A stretch of DNA of 64,000 bases from Mycobacterium sp. MYCO198283 (GCF_021213805.1 NZ_JAJQJI010000004.1:124001-188000); one strand, 5' to 3'; positions 10,996 through 24,376 are shown, counted from the first letter of the stretch. Notes: generated by a model not told the origin, from the letters alone. Program-made: numbers and translations.

Positions 10996-13900
10996 CGGCG
11001 ACCGTCACTCCGCCGATCGTCGACGTGCTGGCGCTCAGCCCGCTGCAGCAGGGGCTGTTCTCGCTGGCCGGGCTGACCGACGGCGCAGACGGCCCCGACC
11101 CCTACCTCATCTCGATGGCCGCCGATATCGACGGCGCCCTCGACGTCGCGCTGCTGCGGGCCTGCGCGGAGCGGTTGCTGGTGCGCCATCCGAACCTGCG
11201 GGCCGGCTACCACCAGGGCGATCTCAGCCGGCCCGTCGCCGTGGTGCCCGTCGCGGTCACGCTGCCCTTCGCGCACATCCGCGCGGACTGCGCGGCGCCG
11301 GCCGAGGCCGCCGAACGCCGGCGCCGGTTCAACCTGGCCCACGGCCCGCTGCTGCGGTTCCTGCTGATAGAGCTGCCCGGCCTGCGCTGGCGGCTGGTGG
11401 TGACCGCCCACCACGTCGCGATCGACGGCTGGTCGCTGCCGGTGTTCGTCGGCGAACTGCTGACGCTGTACCGGTCCGGCGGCGATCCGGCCGCACTGCC
11501 GCCCGACCCCCGGCCCTACCGCGACTACATCGGCTGGCTCGCCGGCCGTGACCACGACGCCAGCCGGCGGTGGTGGCAGGACCGGCTGCGCGGGCTCGAC
11601 GCACCCACGCTGCTCACGCCGGCGCTGGCCGGCCGCGACGTGCCGCCCGGGCTGCCGCAGCGCACCGAGGCGACCCTCGACGAGCGCGCCACGGCCGCGC
11701 TGCTGGCCGCCGCCCGCGCCCGCGGCGTCACGATCGGCACACTGTGCCAGCTGGCGTGGGCGGTGATCCTGTCGGCGTTCACCGGTCGCGGCGACGTCGT
11801 CTACGGCGTCACGGTGTCCGGGCGGCCCGACGAGCTGTCCGGCGTCGAGTCGATGGTCGGCCTGTTCGTCAACACCGTGCCGCTGCGGGTGCGGCTCGAC
11901 CCGGCCGAACGGGTGGGCCGGCAGTGCCTCGACCTGCAGCGCGAGGCCGCCGAGCTGCGCGACCACGGCTACCTCGGCCACGCCGAGCTGCGGTCGCTCG
12001 CCGGCGTCGGCGAGCTCTACGACACGCTGCTGGTCTACGAGAACGTCCCGCCCGGCGGGCTCGTCGGCCGCGACGCCTTCGACCTCGGGGAAGCGGTGCT
12101 GCGGCCCGCGGCGCTGGAGAGCCTCTCGCACTTCCCGGTCACCGTCGCCGCCCACCCGACCGGCGGCCGGCTGACGGTGCTCGTGGAGGTGCTCGACGGT
12201 GCGCTCGGCACGCTGGACCCGGCCGAACTCGGCTGTCGGGTCCTGACCGTGGTGCAGCGGCTGCTCGACGGCTGGAACCGCCCGCTCGCCGCGGTCGGCA
12301 TCACCCTCGACGGCGAGCCGGCCGCCGCGCCACCGGCTCACACAGCCGCGTCGGCCCACACAGCCCCGCGCGACGGCGGCGTGCACACCGCGCTGTCGGC
12401 CGTCGCCGCCGCGCAGCCCGACGCGACCGCGGTCAGCTGGGACGGCGGAACGCTGTCGTACCGCGAGCTCGACGCGGCCGCCGACCGGGTGGCCGCCGAG
12501 CTGGTCGGCCGCGGCGTCCGCCCCGAGACGGCCGTCCCGATCCTGCTGCCCCGCGGACCCGGATACGTCGTCGCGATGTTCGGGGTGCTCAAGGCGGGCG
12601 GGCTGATCGTGCCGCTCGACCCGGCGACGCCGGCGGCCCGCATCGACGAGATCGTCGGCAGCACCGGCGCGCGGCTCGTCGTCGACGATGCGCTGCTCGC
12701 CGACCTGCCCTGTGCCCCCGACCTGCCCTGTGCCCCCGACTATTGCGCCCCCGACGCCGCGCCGGGACAGGGCGCCTACATCGTCTTCACCTCCGGCACC
12801 ACCGGGACACCGAAGGGCGTCATCGGCACTCACGACGCGGTGTTGGCGTACGCCGCCGACCACGCTCGCCGCGTGCTCGCGCCGGCCGCTGACCGGCTGG
12901 GCCGCCCGCTTCGCGTCGCGCACGCCTGGTCGTTCACCTTCGACGCGGCCTGGCAGCCGCTCGCCGCGCTGCTCGCCGGCCACACCGTCCACATCGTCGG
13001 CGACGCCGTGCAACGCGACGCCGAGGCGCTGGTGGAAAGCATCGAACGCCATTGCATCGACCTCATCGACACCACGCCGTCGATGTTCGCGCAGCTGCGC
13101 GCGGCGGGCCTGCTGTCGAGGGTGCCGCTGGCGGCGCTGGCGCTCGGCGGCGAGGCCGTCGACACCGCGACATGGCGGGCGATCGGCGACGTCTGCGCCC
13201 GCACCGGCATGACCGCCCACAACTGCTACGGCCCCACCGAGACCACCGTCGAGGCGGTGGTGGCGCCGATCGCCGGTCACCGCGAGCCGTGCATCGGCGT
13301 CCCCACCGACCCCACCTCGGCCTACCTGCTCGACGCGTGGCTGCGGCCCGTCCCGCCCGGGGTGGCCGCCGAGCTCTACCTGGGCGGCGGGCAGGTCACC
13401 CGCGGCTATCTCGGGCGGCCCGGCGAGACCGCGAGCCGGTTCGTCGCCGACCCGTTCCACCCCGGCGCGCGCATGTACCGCACGGGTGACGTGGCGCGGC
13501 GGCTGCCCGACGGCGCGCTGCAGTTCCTCGGGCGCAGCGACGACCAGGTGAAGATCCGCGGCTTCCGGGTGGAGCCCGGCGAGGTGGCCGCCGCGCTGCT
13601 CCGCCACGCCGACGTCCACCACGCCCACGTCGCGGTGCGCCACCACCGCAGCGGCCCCCGGCTCACGGCGTACGTGGTGCCCGCGCCCGCCGACGGCGTC
13701 GACCTCCCCGGACTGCGCCGCGCGCTCGCGGCCACGCTGCCCGCGCACCTGGTGCCCCACCACATCGTCGTCGTCGACGAGATCCCGCTGACCCGGCACG
13801 GCAAGGTCGACGACGCGGCGCTGGCCGCCCGGGCGTCGGATCGGGTGACCGCCGAGCGCGAGGCGCCCGCCACCGCCACCGAAACCATGCTGGCCGAGGC

Positions 13901-15383
13901 GCTGGCCGAGGTGCTCGACGCCGGTGACGTCGATGTGACCGCCGATTTCCTCGACCTCGGGCTCGACAGCATCGCCGCGCTGTCGGTGGTCCAGGCGGTG
14001 CGGCGGCGCGGCATCGCGCTGCGTGCCCGGCTGCTGCTCGACACCCACAGCGTCCGCGAGCTGGCGGCGGCACTGGAGGCCGACTCCGGCGATACTGCCG
14101 GCCCCGCCACCGACACCGAGCCGATCCCGCTGCTGCCCAGCGGGCACTGGCTCCACCAGCACGGCGATCCCCGGCGGTTGGCGCAGACCGAGGCGATCCG
14201 GCTGCCCGCCGAGATCACCCGCGCCGACATCGAGGCGATGCTGCGCTGTGTCGTCGACGGCCACCCGGCGCTGCGCAGCCGCCTGGATCCGGCGCGCCGC
14301 ACGCTCGTGCCGCAGCCGGCCGGCGACATCCTCAGCGAGGTGGCGGTCACCGGTGAGCTGCGCGCGGCGGTCGCGGAGCACACCCGGGCGGCCGTCGAGC
14401 GGCTCGATCCGCAGCGCGGTGTCATGGTCGACGCGGTGTGGCTGCGCGCCGCCGTAGGCGACGTGCTGCTGCTCACCCCGCACGTGCTCGCCGTCGACCC
14501 GGCGTCGTGGCGCATCGTGCTCGGCGAGCTGGAGACCGCGTGGCACGCCCGGCGTCGCGGCCGCACGCCGGTGCCGGCCGGCGAGCACACCTCGCTGCAG
14601 GCGTGGTCGGCGCGCCTCGCCGAGCGGGCGCGGGCACTCGACACCGGCGACTACTGGGAGCGCCAGCTCGCCGGAGCCGATCCCGATCTCGGCGCGCGGC
14701 GGGTCCGGCCGGCGGTCGACCGGCTCGGCGACACGCGCCTTTCCGTCGCGCTGGCCGACGCCGAGCTGACGGCGCGGCTCTTCGCGAGCCCGGTGCCGGT
14801 GCCCGACGTGCTGGTCGCCGCGACGGCCCGCACCGTCACCCGCTGGCGGCAGCGCCGCGGCCAGCCGACGCCGCCGCCGCTGCTGGCGATCGAGACCCAC
14901 GGCCGCGCCGATGCGGTCGTCGGCCCCGACGTCGACACCGGTGACACCGTCGGCTTGCTGAGCGCCATCTTCCCGCTGCGGGTGCCGGCCGACGATCCGG
15001 CCGCGGTGGCCGCGCAGCGCGCCGCGATCCCCGGCGACGGCATCGACTTCGGACTGCTGCGGTACCTACGCGACGACACCGCGGCACGGCTGGCCGCCCA
15101 CCCCGAGCCGCAGCTGCTGCTCAACTTCCTCGGCCGGCTCGACGGCGGTGCGCCCGGCGGCGCCCTGGTGAGCGACCGCGCCCTGCTCGCCGACGCGTCG
15201 CGCTGCCCCGAGCCGAACGCCGCGGTGCGCCACGAGATCACGCTGCAGGTCGCGGTGCTGGCGCGCGACGGCCGGCCGGTGCTCGGCAGTCAGTGGCGGA
15301 CGCTGCCCGACATCCTCACCGCCGACGGGGTCACCGCCCTGCAGGCGCTGTGGGTCGAGGCCCTCCGGGAGGTGCTCGCATGA
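10992..15383 (+). CDS. mbtF: MbtF, terminal NRPS module C-A-PCP-E-like
   Basis: A 1463-residue NRPS, ATG overlapping the mbtE stop (ATGA). Condensation domain with LSPLQQGLF near residue 15 and canonical HHVAIDGWS at 140; adenylation domain with [11 protein letters not shown] near 600 and motif HGKVDD; carrier with [10 protein letters not shown] near 990; then about 410 residues (from 1050) with the layout of an epimerization domain, including NFLGR near the end. In that last domain the HHxxxDxxSW active site reads [11 protein letters not shown], so its first His is Pro while the second His and the Asp remain. MbtF is expected to add the last (hydroxy)lysine and release the chain as the seven-membered cobactin lactam; no thioesterase domain is fused. 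A perfect 18-bp tandem duplication sits at 12702-12737 inside the adenylation domain and keeps the frame. Confidence 0.92.
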   Translation: MTATVTPPIVDVLALSPLQQGLFSLAGLTDGADGPDPYLISMAADIDGALDVALLRACAERLLVRHPNLRAGYHQGDLSRPVAVVPVAVTLPFAHIRADCAAPAEAAERRRRFNLAHGPLLRFLLIELPGLRWRLVVTAHHVAIDGWSLPVFVGELLTLYRSGGDPAALPPDPRPYRDYIGWLAGRDHDASRRWWQDRLRGLDAPTLLTPALAGRDVPPGLPQRTEATLDERATAALLAAARARGVTIGTLCQLAWAVILSAFTGRGDVVYGVTVSGRPDELSGVESMVGLFVNTVPLRVRLDPAERVGRQCLDLQREAAELRDHGYLGHAELRSLAGVGELYDTLLVYENVPPGGLVGRDAFDLGEAVLRPAALESLSHFPVTVAAHPTGGRLTVLVEVLDGALGTLDPAELGCRVLTVVQRLLDGWNRPLAAVGITLDGEPAAAPPAHTAASAHTAPRDGGVHTALSAVAAAQPDATAVSWDGGTLSYRELDAAADRVAAELVGRGVRPETAVPILLPRGPGYVVAMFGVLKAGGLIVPLDPATPAARIDEIVGSTGARLVVDDALLADLPCAPDLPCAPDYCAPDAAPGQGAYIVFTSGTTGTPKGVIGTHDAVLAYAADHARRVLAPAADRLGRPLRVAHAWSFTFDAAWQPLAALLAGHTVHIVGDAVQRDAEALVESIERHCIDLIDTTPSMFAQLRAAGLLSRVPLAALALGGEAVDTATWRAIGDVCARTGMTAHNCYGPTETTVEAVVAPIAGHREPCIGVPTDPTSAYLLDAWLRPVPPGVAAELYLGGGQVTRGYLGRPGETASRFVADPFHPGARMYRTGDVARRLPDGALQFLGRSDDQVKIRGFRVEPGEVAAALLRHADVHHAHVAVRHHRSGPRLTAYVVPAPADGVDLPGLRRALAATLPAHLVPHHIVVVDEIPLTRHGKVDDAALAARASDRVTAEREAPATATETMLAEALAEVLDAGDVDVTADFLDLGLDSIAALSVVQAVRRRGIALRARLLLDTHSVRELAAALEADSGDTAGPATDTEPIPLLPSGHWLHQHGDPRRLAQTEAIRLPAEITRADIEAMLRCVVDGHPALRSRLDPARRTLVPQPAGDILSEVAVTGELRAAVAEHTRAAVERLDPQRGVMVDAVWLRAAVGDVLLLTPHVLAVDPASWRIVLGELETAWHARRRGRTPVPAGEHTSLQAWSARLAERARALDTGDYWERQLAGADPDLGARRVRPAVDRLGDTRLSVALADAELTARLFASPVPVPDVLVAATARTVTRWRQRRGQPTPPPLLAIETHGRADAVVGPDVDTGDTVGLLSAIFPLRVPADDPAAVAAQRAAIPGDGIDFGLLRYLRDDTAARLAAHPEPQLLLNFLGRLDGGAPGGALVSDRALLADASRCPEPNAAVRHEITLQVAVLARDGRPVLGSQWRTLPDILTADGVTALQALWVEALREVLA
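12702..12737 (+). repeat. 18-bp perfect tandem duplication in mbtF
   Basis: Two consecutive copies of an 18-nt unit encode DLPCAP twice, followed by a decayed third echo (DYCAP). It lies between adenylation core motifs A2 and A3, a loop region that tolerates length change, and is in frame. Confidence 0.9.
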
Positions 15384-16669
15384 CTCCTACCCTGGCCGTG
15401 GTCGGCGCCGGCGCCAAGGCCGTCGCCGTCGCCGCCAAGGCGGCCGAACTGCGCGCGATGGGCGTCGCCGCACCGGCGGTGATCGCCGTCGAGCGGTCCC
15501 GGGTGGCCGCCAACTGGCGAAGCGGCGGCGGCTGGACCGACGGCCGGCACCGGCTCGGCACCGGCCCCGAGAAGGACGTCGGCTTCCCCTACCGCTCGTC
15601 GCTGGTGCCCCGCCGCAACGCCGAGCTCGACGAGCGGATGACCCGTCACAGCTGGCAGGCCTATCTCGTCGCGACCGGCGCCTTCGCCGAGTGGGTCGAC
15701 CGCGGCCGGCCGGCGCCCACCCACCAGCGGTGGAGCGACTACCTGTCGTGGGTCGCCGCGGACATCGGCATGGACGTCGTCATCGGTGAGGCGCAGCGCA
15801 TCTCGGTCGACGACGACGAGCGTCGCTGGCTGGTGCACACCGCCGGGCGCACGGTCGCCGCCGACGGCGTGATGATCACCGGCCCCGGCCAGCCGGAACG
15901 CTGCGTGCTCTGCGGCCATCCGCGGGTGATGTCGATCGCCCGGTTCTGGAACCACGTCGCGTCGCAGGAGCGCATCGTCGCCGAGCGCGTCGCGGTGATC
16001 GGCGGCGGGGAAACGGCCGCGTCGATGCTGAGCGAGCTGTTCCGGCACCGGGTTTCGACGATCACCGTCATCTCGCCCGCCGTCACGCTGTTCACCCGCG
16101 GGGAGAGCTTCTTCGAGAACACCCTGTTCTCCGATCCGACCGGGTGGAGCGCGCTGACCCCGGCTGAGCGCCGGGATGCGTTGGCCCGCACCGACCGTGG
16201 CGTGTTCTCGGCGCGGGTGCAGGACGCCCTGCTCGCCGACGACCGCATCCGGCACCTGCGCGGCCGGGTGGCGCACGCCGTCGCCCGCGACGACCGCATC
16301 CGGCTGACGCTGTCCACCAGCACCGGCGGCGAGGCGGTCGAGACCGTGCACGGCTTCGACCTGGTGATCGACGGCTCGGGCGCCGACCCGCTGTGGTTCC
16401 TGCCGCTGTTCGGCCAGGATGCGCTCGACCTGCTCGAGCTCGGCCTCGGCGGCCCGCTGACCGCCGAGGCGCTGCAGGAGGCCGTCGGCTACGACCTCGC
16501 CGTCACCGGCGTGTACCCCAAGCTGTTCCTGCCGGGGCTCTCCGGCCTCACGCAGGGGCCGGGCTTCCCCAACCTCTCCTGCCTCGGTCTGCTGAGCGAC
16601 CGGGTGCTGGGCGCCGACCTGACCGCACCGCCGCAAAGGAAACCCCATGAGCAGCAATCCGTTCGATGA
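15380..16669 (+). CDS. mbtG: MbtG, lysine N6-hydroxylase
   Basis: A 429-residue flavin-dependent N-hydroxylating monooxygenase, close to the usual MbtG length. The N-terminal FAD-binding stretch reads [15 protein letters not shown]; a second dinucleotide motif for NADPH ([11 protein letters not shown]) is near residue 207. The conserved substrate-side stretch [14 protein letters not shown] follows the first motif. The enzyme hydroxylates the epsilon nitrogen of lysine (free or acylated), giving the hydroxamate ligands of mycobactin. The start ATG overlaps the mbtF stop (ATGA); an in-frame open stretch upstream lies within mbtF and is not used. Its 3' end overlaps mbtH by 23 nt. Confidence 0.92.
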   Translation: MTPTLAVVGAGAKAVAVAAKAAELRAMGVAAPAVIAVERSRVAANWRSGGGWTDGRHRLGTGPEKDVGFPYRSSLVPRRNAELDERMTRHSWQAYLVATGAFAEWVDRGRPAPTHQRWSDYLSWVAADIGMDVVIGEAQRISVDDDERRWLVHTAGRTVAADGVMITGPGQPERCVLCGHPRVMSIARFWNHVASQERIVAERVAVIGGGETAASMLSELFRHRVSTITVISPAVTLFTRGESFFENTLFSDPTGWSALTPAERRDALARTDRGVFSARVQDALLADDRIRHLRGRVAHAVARDDRIRLTLSTSTGGEAVETVHGFDLVIDGSGADPLWFLPLFGQDALDLLELGLGGPLTAEALQEAVGYDLAVTGVYPKLFLPGLSGLTQGPGFPNLSCLGLLSDRVLGADLTAPPQRKPHEQQSVR

Positions 16670-16862
16670 CGACGCCGGCCGCTTCGTCGTGCTGGTGAAC
16701 GACGAGGAGCAGTACAGCCTGTGGCCCGCGTTCGCCGAGGTGCCCGCGGGCTGGCGGCAGGTGTTGGGTGAGAGCTCGCGCGCCGACTGCCTGGCCTACG
16801 TCGAGCAGACCTGGACCGACCTGCGGCCGAAGACCCTCCGCGACGCCATGCGCACGCCCTGA
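16647..16862 (+). CDS. mbtH: MbtH, NRPS adenylation-domain activator
   Basis: A 71-residue founding-type MbtH-like protein. It shows the family signature [12 protein letters not shown] with the SLWP core and the downstream tryptophans in PAGW and QTWTDLRP. MbtH-like proteins bind NRPS adenylation domains and are needed for their solubility or activity; here the partners would be MbtB, MbtE and MbtF. The ATG lies inside mbtG, preceded by AAAGGAAA, a good ribosome-binding site. It is the last gene of the operon and is followed within 20 nt by a strong inverted repeat. Confidence 0.95.
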   Translation: MSSNPFDDDAGRFVVLVNDEEQYSLWPAFAEVPAGWRQVLGESSRADCLAYVEQTWTDLRPKTLRDAMRTP

Positions 16863-16878
16863 CCTGCACCGCTTCGCA

Positions 16879-16943
16879 CCGCGAGCGTGCGTGTCTGTAC
16901 GCCGGCACGCCGCGGCGGGCGTGTACCGAGCGCACGCTCGCGG
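16879..16943. terminator. Bidirectional hairpin terminator between mbtH and the convergent gene
   Basis: Perfect 13-bp inverted repeat: CCGCGAGCGTGCG at 16879-16891 and its complement CGCACGCTCGCGG at 16931-16943, about 39 nt apart, with further GC-rich pairing possible inside the loop. It lies 16 nt after the mbtH stop and 17 nt before the stop of the opposing gene. There is no U tract, which is usual for mycobacterial terminators. Confidence 0.7.
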
Positions 16944-16960
16944 CGCCTCAGCGTCGCGCG

Positions 16961-17266
16961 TCAGTCCGTCAGGAAGTCCATGTCGAACAGCCGGGCGTGC
17001 AGCACGGTGCGGTTGCGCAGCGCGGCCCGCACGGCGCGGTGCAGGCCGTCCTCGAGGTACATGACGCCCTTCCACTTCACCGCATGCGGAAACAGGTCGC
17101 CGTAGAAGGTGGAATCCTCGCTCAACAGCCGATCCAGCGCGAGATGGGTCGTGGTCGTCACCAGCTCGTCGAGCCGGATCTGCCGCGGCGGGATCTGCGA
17201 CCAGTCCCGGTGGCTCAGCCCGTGCTCCGGATACGGCTTACCGTCGCGCACGCCCTTGAAGATCAC
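16961..17266 (-). CDS. Conserved mycobacterial hypothetical protein (Rv2375-like)
   Basis: A 101-residue basic protein of unknown function; positionally it matches the short conserved hypothetical gene between mbtH and hrcA in M. tuberculosis. The start was placed at GTG 17266 (reads [15 protein letters not shown]) because AAGGGA lies 6 nt upstream. The reading frame remains open to 17455, but that extension would run into hrcA on the other strand. The sequence has Trp-, His- and Tyr-rich patches ([21 protein letters not shown]) and no signal peptide or membrane segment. It converges on mbtH through the shared hairpin and is divergent from hrcA. I do not recognise a catalytic motif. Confidence 0.75.
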   Translation of the reverse strand: MIFKGVRDGKPYPEHGLSHRDWSQIPPRQIRLDELVTTTTHLALDRLLSEDSTFYGDLFPHAVKWKGVMYLEDGLHRAVRAALRNRTVLHARLFDMDFLTD

Positions 17267-17318
17267 CCGCAGTCCCTTCGCGCTCGTCTGCCACCGTATC
17301 GGCCCAGCTGAGTCACCG

Positions 17319-17324
17319 TAAAAT
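17319..17324 (+). promoter_or_regulatory. Candidate -10 element for hrcA-dnaJ2
   Basis: TAAAAT in the divergent intergenic space fits the mycobacterial SigA TAnnnT pattern and lies 41 nt before the hrcA ATG. I see no convincing -35 and no CIRCE repeat around it. Confidence 0.4.
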
Positions 17325-17345
17325 GAATGCGACCAGGGAGGTGAG

Positions 17346-17372
17346 ATGTCGACGGACAGTGCACATGAGTAA
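17346..17372 (+). other. Possible 8-codon leader ORF overlapping the hrcA start
   Basis: ATG 17346 has the only good ribosome-binding site here (GGGAGG at 17336-17341) and opens a frame encoding MSTDSAHE, ending at TAA 17370-17372, eight bases past the first base of the hrcA ATG at 17365. hrcA itself has no clear ribosome-binding site, so its translation may be coupled to this leader. Confidence 0.4.
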
Positions 17373-18399
17373 CGCCGAGGACCGCCGCTTCGAGGTGCTG
17401 CGGGCCATCGTGGCCGATTTCGTCGCCACCAAGGAGCCCATCGGCTCCAAGTCACTGGTCGAGCGCCACAACCTGGGGGTGTCGAGCGCCACCATCCGCA
17501 ACGACATGGCGGTGCTGGAGGCCGAGGGCTACATCACCCAGCCGCACACCAGCTCCGGCCGCATCCCCACCGAGAAGGGCTACCGCGAGTTCGTCGACCG
17601 CATCGACCAGGTCAAGCCGCTGTCGGCCGCCGAACGCCGCGCGATCCTGAACTTCCTGGAATCCGGCGTCGACCTCGACGACGTGCTGCGCCGTGCGGTG
17701 CGGCTGCTGGCGCAGCTCACGCGCCAGGTCGCGGTGGTGCAGTACCCGACGCTGTCGACGTCGACGGTGCGCCACCTCGAGGTGGTCGCGCTGACGCCGG
17801 CGCGGCTGCTCATGGTGGTGATCACCGACACCGGCCGCGTCGATCAGCGGATCGTCGAGCTCGGCGACGTGCTCGACGACCACCAGCTGTCCCGGCTGCG
17901 GGAGATCCTCGGCCAGGCGCTCGAGGGCAAGAAGCTGGCGGCGGCGTCGACGGCGGTTGCGGACCTGGTGAGCGAGATGGGCGCCACGCCGGGCAGCCTC
18001 AACGACGCGGTCGGCCGCTCGGCGACCGTATTGCTCGAATCCCTCGTCGAGCACGCCGAGGAGCGGCTGCTGCTCGGCGGCACCGCGAACCTCACCCGCA
18101 ACACCGCCGACTTCGGCGGTTCGCTGCGCCCCATCCTCGAGGCGCTCGAGGAGCAGGTCGTGGTGCTGCGACTGCTCGCCGCCCAGCAGGAGGCCGGTAA
18201 GGTCACGGTGCGCATCGGTCACGAGGTGGACGCCGAGCAGATGACCGGCGCGTCGGTGGTCACCACCACCTACGGCGCGGCCGGCACGGTCTACGGCGGC
18301 ATGGGGGTGCTGGGTCCCACCCGAATGGACTATCCGGGGACTATGGCCAGCGTCGCCGCGGTTGCCATGTACATCGGCGAAGTCCTGGGTAATCGGTAG
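17365..18399 (+). CDS. hrcA: HrcA heat-shock repressor
   Basis: A 344-residue HrcA-family repressor. The N-terminal winged helix ([52 protein letters not shown]) is fully conserved. The rest is the GAF-like and dimerisation region. HrcA represses chaperone operons through CIRCE elements and in mycobacteria targets groEL/groES genes; no CIRCE is visible in this window. The start at ATG 17365 ([11 protein letters not shown]) matches the usual mycobacterial length; GTG codons at 17341 and 17359 are in frame and cannot be excluded. dnaJ2 follows 36 nt downstream, so the two are probably one transcript. Confidence 0.93.
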   Translation: MSNAEDRRFEVLRAIVADFVATKEPIGSKSLVERHNLGVSSATIRNDMAVLEAEGYITQPHTSSGRIPTEKGYREFVDRIDQVKPLSAAERRAILNFLESGVDLDDVLRRAVRLLAQLTRQVAVVQYPTLSTSTVRHLEVVALTPARLLMVVITDTGRVDQRIVELGDVLDDHQLSRLREILGQALEGKKLAAASTAVADLVSEMGATPGSLNDAVGRSATVLLESLVEHAEERLLLGGTANLTRNTADFGGSLRPILEALEEQVVVLRLLAAQQEAGKVTVRIGHEVDAEQMTGASVVTTTYGAAGTVYGGMGVLGPTRMDYPGTMASVAAVAMYIGEVLGNR

Positions 18400-18435
18400 C
18401 CCGGGTCCGGAACGACAGAACGGACAGAGGACAAC

Positions 18436-19587
18436 GTGGCACGCGACTATTACGGCCTGCTCGGTGTGAAGCGGGGCGCGAGCGATCAGGAGATCAAGCG
18501 CGCCTATCGGAAGCTGGCGCGCGAGCTGCATCCCGACGTCAATCCCGACGCCGAGGCACAGGCGCGGTTCAAGGAGATCAGCGCGGCCTACGAGGTGCTC
18601 AGCGATCCGGAGAAGCGCCGCATCGTCGACCTCGGCGGCGACCCGCTGGAGAACGCGGCGGCCGCCGCGAACGGAGCCGGCTTCCCCGGCGGTTTCGGCG
18701 GCCTCGGCGACGTGTTCGAGGCGTTCTTCGGCGGCGGCACCACCACCCGCGGTCCCGTCGGCCGCGTCCGCCCGGGTTCGGACTCGCTGCTGCGGCTGCG
18801 GCTCGACCTCGCCGAGTGCGCGACGGGCGTCACCAAGCAGGTCACCGTGGACACCGCGGTGCTGTGCGACCTGTGCCAGGGCCGCGGCACCCACGGCGAC
18901 TCGATGCCGGTCGCCTGCGACACCTGCGGCGGCCGCGGCGAGGTGCAGACGGTGCAGCGCTCGCTGCTCGGCCAGGTCATGACGTCGCGGCCGTGCCCGA
19001 CGTGCCGCGGCGTCGGCGAGGTCATCCCCGATCCGTGTCACCGCTGCGGCGGCGACGGCCGGATCCGCGCCCGCCGCGACGTGACGGTCAAGATCCCGGC
19101 CGGCGTCGGCGACGGCATGCGCGTCCGGCTGGCCGCCCAGGGCGAGGTCGGCCCGGGTGGCGGTCCGGCCGGCGACCTGTACGTCGAGGTCCACGAGCAG
19201 CCGCACGACGTGTTCGTCCGCGACGGCGACGACCTGCGCTGCACGGTGTCGGTGCCGATGGTCGACGCGGCGCTGGGCACCACCGTCACCGTCGACGCCA
19301 TCATCGACGGCCCTACCGAGCTCACCATTCCTCCCGGCACCCAGCCGGGTGCCGTGATCACGCTGCGGGGCCTCGGCATGCCGCACCTGCGCTCCGGGGT
19401 GCGCGGCGACCTGCACGCCCACGTCGACGTGGTGGTGCCGACGCGGCTGGACCACGGCGACGCCGAGTTGCTGCGGGAGCTGAAGAAGCGGCGCAGCCGT
19501 GACGTGGCGGTGGTCCGCTCCGTGCACACCGACCACCACAATGGCGGGCTGTTCAGCCGGCTCCGCGAAACGTTCAGCGGCCGCTGA
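18436..19587 (+). CDS. dnaJ2: DnaJ2 co-chaperone
   Basis: A 383-residue type I DnaJ. J-domain at the N-terminus with the HPD tripeptide (ELHPDVN, near residue 34), a short Gly/Phe-rich linker (about 75-105), four zinc-finger repeats ([32 protein letters not shown], between about 145 and 208), then the C-terminal substrate-binding domain. It stimulates the ATPase of DnaK and delivers unfolded clients. GTG start with GAGGAC upstream. The hrcA-dnaJ2 linkage is typical of actinobacteria; a second dnaJ is normally linked to dnaK elsewhere. Confidence 0.95.
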   Translation: MARDYYGLLGVKRGASDQEIKRAYRKLARELHPDVNPDAEAQARFKEISAAYEVLSDPEKRRIVDLGGDPLENAAAAANGAGFPGGFGGLGDVFEAFFGGGTTTRGPVGRVRPGSDSLLRLRLDLAECATGVTKQVTVDTAVLCDLCQGRGTHGDSMPVACDTCGGRGEVQTVQRSLLGQVMTSRPCPTCRGVGEVIPDPCHRCGGDGRIRARRDVTVKIPAGVGDGMRVRLAAQGEVGPGGGPAGDLYVEVHEQPHDVFVRDGDDLRCTVSVPMVDAALGTTVTVDAIIDGPTELTIPPGTQPGAVITLRGLGMPHLRSGVRGDLHAHVDVVVPTRLDHGDAELLRELKKRRSRDVAVVRSVHTDHHNGGLFSRLRETFSGR

Positions 19588-19605
19588 CGCCCGCATGAAG
19601 CGCAC

Positions 19606-20346
19606 GTGAGCGCGGCGCTTTTCTACGTCGACGCGCTGCCCGATGTCGGCGCCGAGGCGACCGTCAGCGGGGACGAGGGGTTCCACGCGGCGACCGTTCG
19701 CCGGATCCGCCCGGGCGAGCGGCTGCTGCTGGGCGACGGGGCCGGCGGGTTGGCCGACTGTGAGGTCACCGACGTGGCCAAGGCCGCGCTGCGGGCGCGC
19801 GTCACCCGGCGTCGGCAGGTCCGGCCGCCGCGGCCGGAAGTGACTGTCGTGCAGGCGATTCCGAAGTCGGACCGCTCGGAGCTCGCGGTCGAGCTGGCCA
19901 CCGAGGCCGGTGCCGACGCGATCGTCGCCTGGCAGGCCGCGCGCTGCGTTGCCCGCTGGGACCATGCCGCCAAGGCCGAGAAGGGCCTGCGCCGCTGGAA
20001 CGCCGTCGCGCGCTCCGCGGCCCGGCAGTCGCGCCGCGCCTTCATCCCGCCCGTCACCGGTGTGCTGTCGACCGCCGAATTGGTGCGGCGCACCGCCGCG
20101 GGCGACGGGATCACCCTGGCGCTGCACGAGTCGGCCACCGCGCCGCTGGCCGACATCGACCTCGCCGCCGTCGACCGCATCGAGCTGATCGTCGGGCCCG
20201 AGGGCGGCGTGGGCGACGACGAGCTCGCGGCGCTCACGGACGCCGGCGCGCATGCCGTGCTGCTCGGCCCGACGGTGCTGCGCACCTCGACGGCGGCGGC
20301 TGTCGCGCTCGGCGCGCTGGGCGCGCTGACGCCGCGGTGGCGGTGA
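19606..20346 (+). CDS. rsmE: 16S rRNA m3U1498 methyltransferase RsmE
   Basis: A 246-residue SPOUT-class methyltransferase. N-terminal PUA-like part ([20 protein letters not shown]) followed by the knotted AdoMet-binding part with [13 protein letters not shown] and [17 protein letters not shown], the two signature loops of RsmE. It methylates N3 of U1498 in 16S rRNA. GTG start 18 nt after dnaJ2; an upstream ATG at 19595 stops after four codons and is not a start. Slightly shorter than the M. tuberculosis copy, mainly at the N-terminus. Confidence 0.92.
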   Translation: MSAALFYVDALPDVGAEATVSGDEGFHAATVRRIRPGERLLLGDGAGGLADCEVTDVAKAALRARVTRRRQVRPPRPEVTVVQAIPKSDRSELAVELATEAGADAIVAWQAARCVARWDHAAKAEKGLRRWNAVARSAARQSRRAFIPPVTGVLSTAELVRRTAAGDGITLALHESATAPLADIDLAAVDRIELIVGPEGGVGDDELAALTDAGAHAVLLGPTVLRTSTAAAVALGALGALTPRWR

Positions 20347-20421
20347 CAACTGTGCTGGTCCAAGCCACAGCGGTAAGCTCGGGAGGACCAGCCCCCGAAC
20401 GAAAGCAGGCTTCGTAGCCAC

Positions 20422-22535
<2,114 letters not shown>

Positions 22536-22539
<4 letters not shown>

Positions 22540-23072
22540 GCATCGAGGTCTCGAACGAATCAGGAATGGACGTCTCCGAGGAAGAGCTGATCAGCGTCGC
22601 CCGGTTCGTCCTCGACAAGATGGACGTCCACCCGGCCGCCGAGCTGTCAATGGTGCTGCTCGATTCGGCCGCGATGGCCGACCTGCACATGCGCTGGATG
22701 GACCTGCCCGGCCCCACCGACGTCATGAGCTTCCCGATGGACGAGCTCGAGCCCGGCGGGCGGCCCGACGCGCCGGAGCCCGGCCCGTCGATGCTCGGCG
22801 ACATCGTGCTGTGCCCGGAGTTCGCCGCCACCCAGGCCGCCGCCGCGGGGCACTCCCTGGGCCTGGAGCTCGCGCTGCTGACGGTGCACGGCGTATTGCA
22901 CCTCCTGGGGTACGACCACGCCGAACCCGAGGAGGAAAAGGAGATGTTCGGCCTGCAGCGCCGATTGCTGGAGGAGTGGGTGGCCGACCAGGTCGACGCC
23001 TACCACTCCGACCGCCAGAGTGAACGCGATCGCCGGCTGCTCGACGACACCCGCTACTTCGGCGATTCGTGA
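22536..23072 (+). CDS. ybeY: YbeY endoribonuclease
   Basis: A 178-residue YbeY. The zinc-binding signature [11 protein letters not shown] (three His) is near residue 116, and the conserved [10 protein letters not shown] stretch is present. YbeY takes part in 16S rRNA 3'-end maturation and 70S quality control. GTG start in GTGA overlapping phoH; the following CBS protein overlaps by another 4 nt, so phoH-ybeY-CBS-deaminase-like-era form one coupled unit. Usual length. Confidence 0.95.
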
Positions 23073-24376
23073 ACGGCATCGAACCGCTCGTCGGCGCCGT
23101 CGCGCTGGTGATCCTCGGCGGGATCTTCGCCGCCATCGACGCCGCCATCGGCACCGTGTCGGTGGCCCGCGTCGAGGACATGGTCCGCGACGAGCGTCCC
23201 GGCGCCACCCGGCTGGCCCGCGTGATGGCCGAGCGTCCCCGCTACGTCAACCTCGTCGTGCTGCTCCGCATCACCTGCGAGATCACCGCGACGGTGCTGC
23301 TGGTCGCCTACCTCTACGACGACCTGGGCGTGCGGTGGGGGCTGTTCGTCTCGGCCGCCGTCATGGTGGTGGTGAGCTTCGTCGTCATCGGCGTCGGTCC
23401 GCGCACCATCGGCCGGCAGAACGCCTACACCATCGCGTTGGCGGCGGCCGTTCCGCTGCAGGCGATCTCGGTGCTGCTGACGCCCATCAGCCGGCTGCTG
23501 ATCCTGCTCGGCAACGCCGTCACCCCCGGTCGCGGCTTCCGCAACGGCCCGTTCGCCTCCGAGATCGAACTGCGCGAGGTGGTGGACCTCGCGCAGCAGC
23601 GCGGGGTGGTCGCCGACGACGAGCGCCGCATGATCCAGTCGGTGTTCGAGCTCGGCGACACCCCGGCCCGCGAGGTGATGGTGCCCCGCACCGAGATGGT
23701 GTGGATCGAGAGCGACAAGTCGGCAGGTCAGGCGACGTCGTTGGCGGTGCGCAGCGGCCATTCCCGGATCCCGGTCGTCGGGGAGAACGTCGACGACATC
23801 CTGGGCGTCGTCTACCTCAAAGACCTGGTGCAGCAGACGTACTACTCGACCAACGGCGGCCGCGACACGAAGGTCAGCGAGGTCATGCGCCCGCCGGTGT
23901 TCGTGCCGGACTCCAAACCGCTCGACGAGCTGCTCCGCGAGATGCAGCGCGACCGCAAGCACATGGCGCTGCTGGTCGACGAGTACGGCGCCATCGCCGG
24001 GCTGGTGACCATCGAGGACGTGCTGGAGGAGATCGTCGGGGAGATCGCCGACGAATACGACACCGACGAGGTCGCGCCGATCGAGGAACTCGAGGACGGC
24101 CGCTACCGGGTGTCGGCCCGGCTGCCGATCGAGGATCTCGGCGAGCTGTACGGCCTGGAGTTCGACGACGACCTCGACGTCGACACCGTCGGCGGCCTGG
24201 TCGCGTTCGAGCTGGGCCGCGTGCCGCTGCCGGGCGCCGAGGTCACCACGCACGGCCTGCGGCTCGTCGCCGAGGGCGGCCGCGACCGGCGCGGGCGCAC
24301 ACGCATCGGCACCGTGTTGGTGAGCCGCATCGAGGAGCCCGAGGACGAGAAGAAGGAAACCGCCGACGATGAGTGA
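23069..24376 (+). CDS. CNNM/CorC-type membrane protein with CBS pair (Rv2366c-like)
   Basis: A 435-residue protein. The N-terminal DUF21/CNNM transmembrane domain has several hydrophobic helices in about residues 1-140 (for example [17 protein letters not shown] and [19 protein letters not shown]). Two CBS domains lie between about 200 and 340, with motifs VMVPRTEM and [16 protein letters not shown]. The C-terminal CorC_HlyC domain ([19 protein letters not shown]) may bind a ligand. Family members are linked to Mg2+/Co2+ efflux; transport by this protein is not shown. GTG start, 4-nt overlaps on both sides of the run. Confidence 0.9.
   Translation: MNGIEPLVGAVALVILGGIFAAIDAAIGTVSVARVEDMVRDERPGATRLARVMAERPRYVNLVVLLRITCEITATVLLVAYLYDDLGVRWGLFVSAAVMVVVSFVVIGVGPRTIGRQNAYTIALAAAVPLQAISVLLTPISRLLILLGNAVTPGRGFRNGPFASEIELREVVDLAQQRGVVADDERRMIQSVFELGDTPAREVMVPRTEMVWIESDKSAGQATSLAVRSGHSRIPVVGENVDDILGVVYLKDLVQQTYYSTNGGRDTKVSEVMRPPVFVPDSKPLDELLREMQRDRKHMALLVDEYGAIAGLVTIEDVLEEIVGEIADEYDTDEVAPIEELEDGRYRVSARLPIEDLGELYGLEFDDDLDVDTVGGLVAFELGRVPLPGAEVTTHGLRLVAEGGRDRRGRTRIGTVLVSRIEEPEDEKKETADDE

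Noticed and set aside
10500..14900. 1466-codon open frame on the minus strand
   Set aside because: It is antisense to mbtE/mbtF. High GC leaves long stop-free frames on the opposite strand; its translation is Gly/Arg/Val-rich with no domain, while the plus strand has full NRPS motifs.
17267..17364. CIRCE operator (TTAGCACTC-N9-GAGTGCTAA) before hrcA
   Set aside because: Looked for and not found; no matching repeat in this space, consistent with mycobacterial hrcA-dnaJ2 not being under CIRCE.
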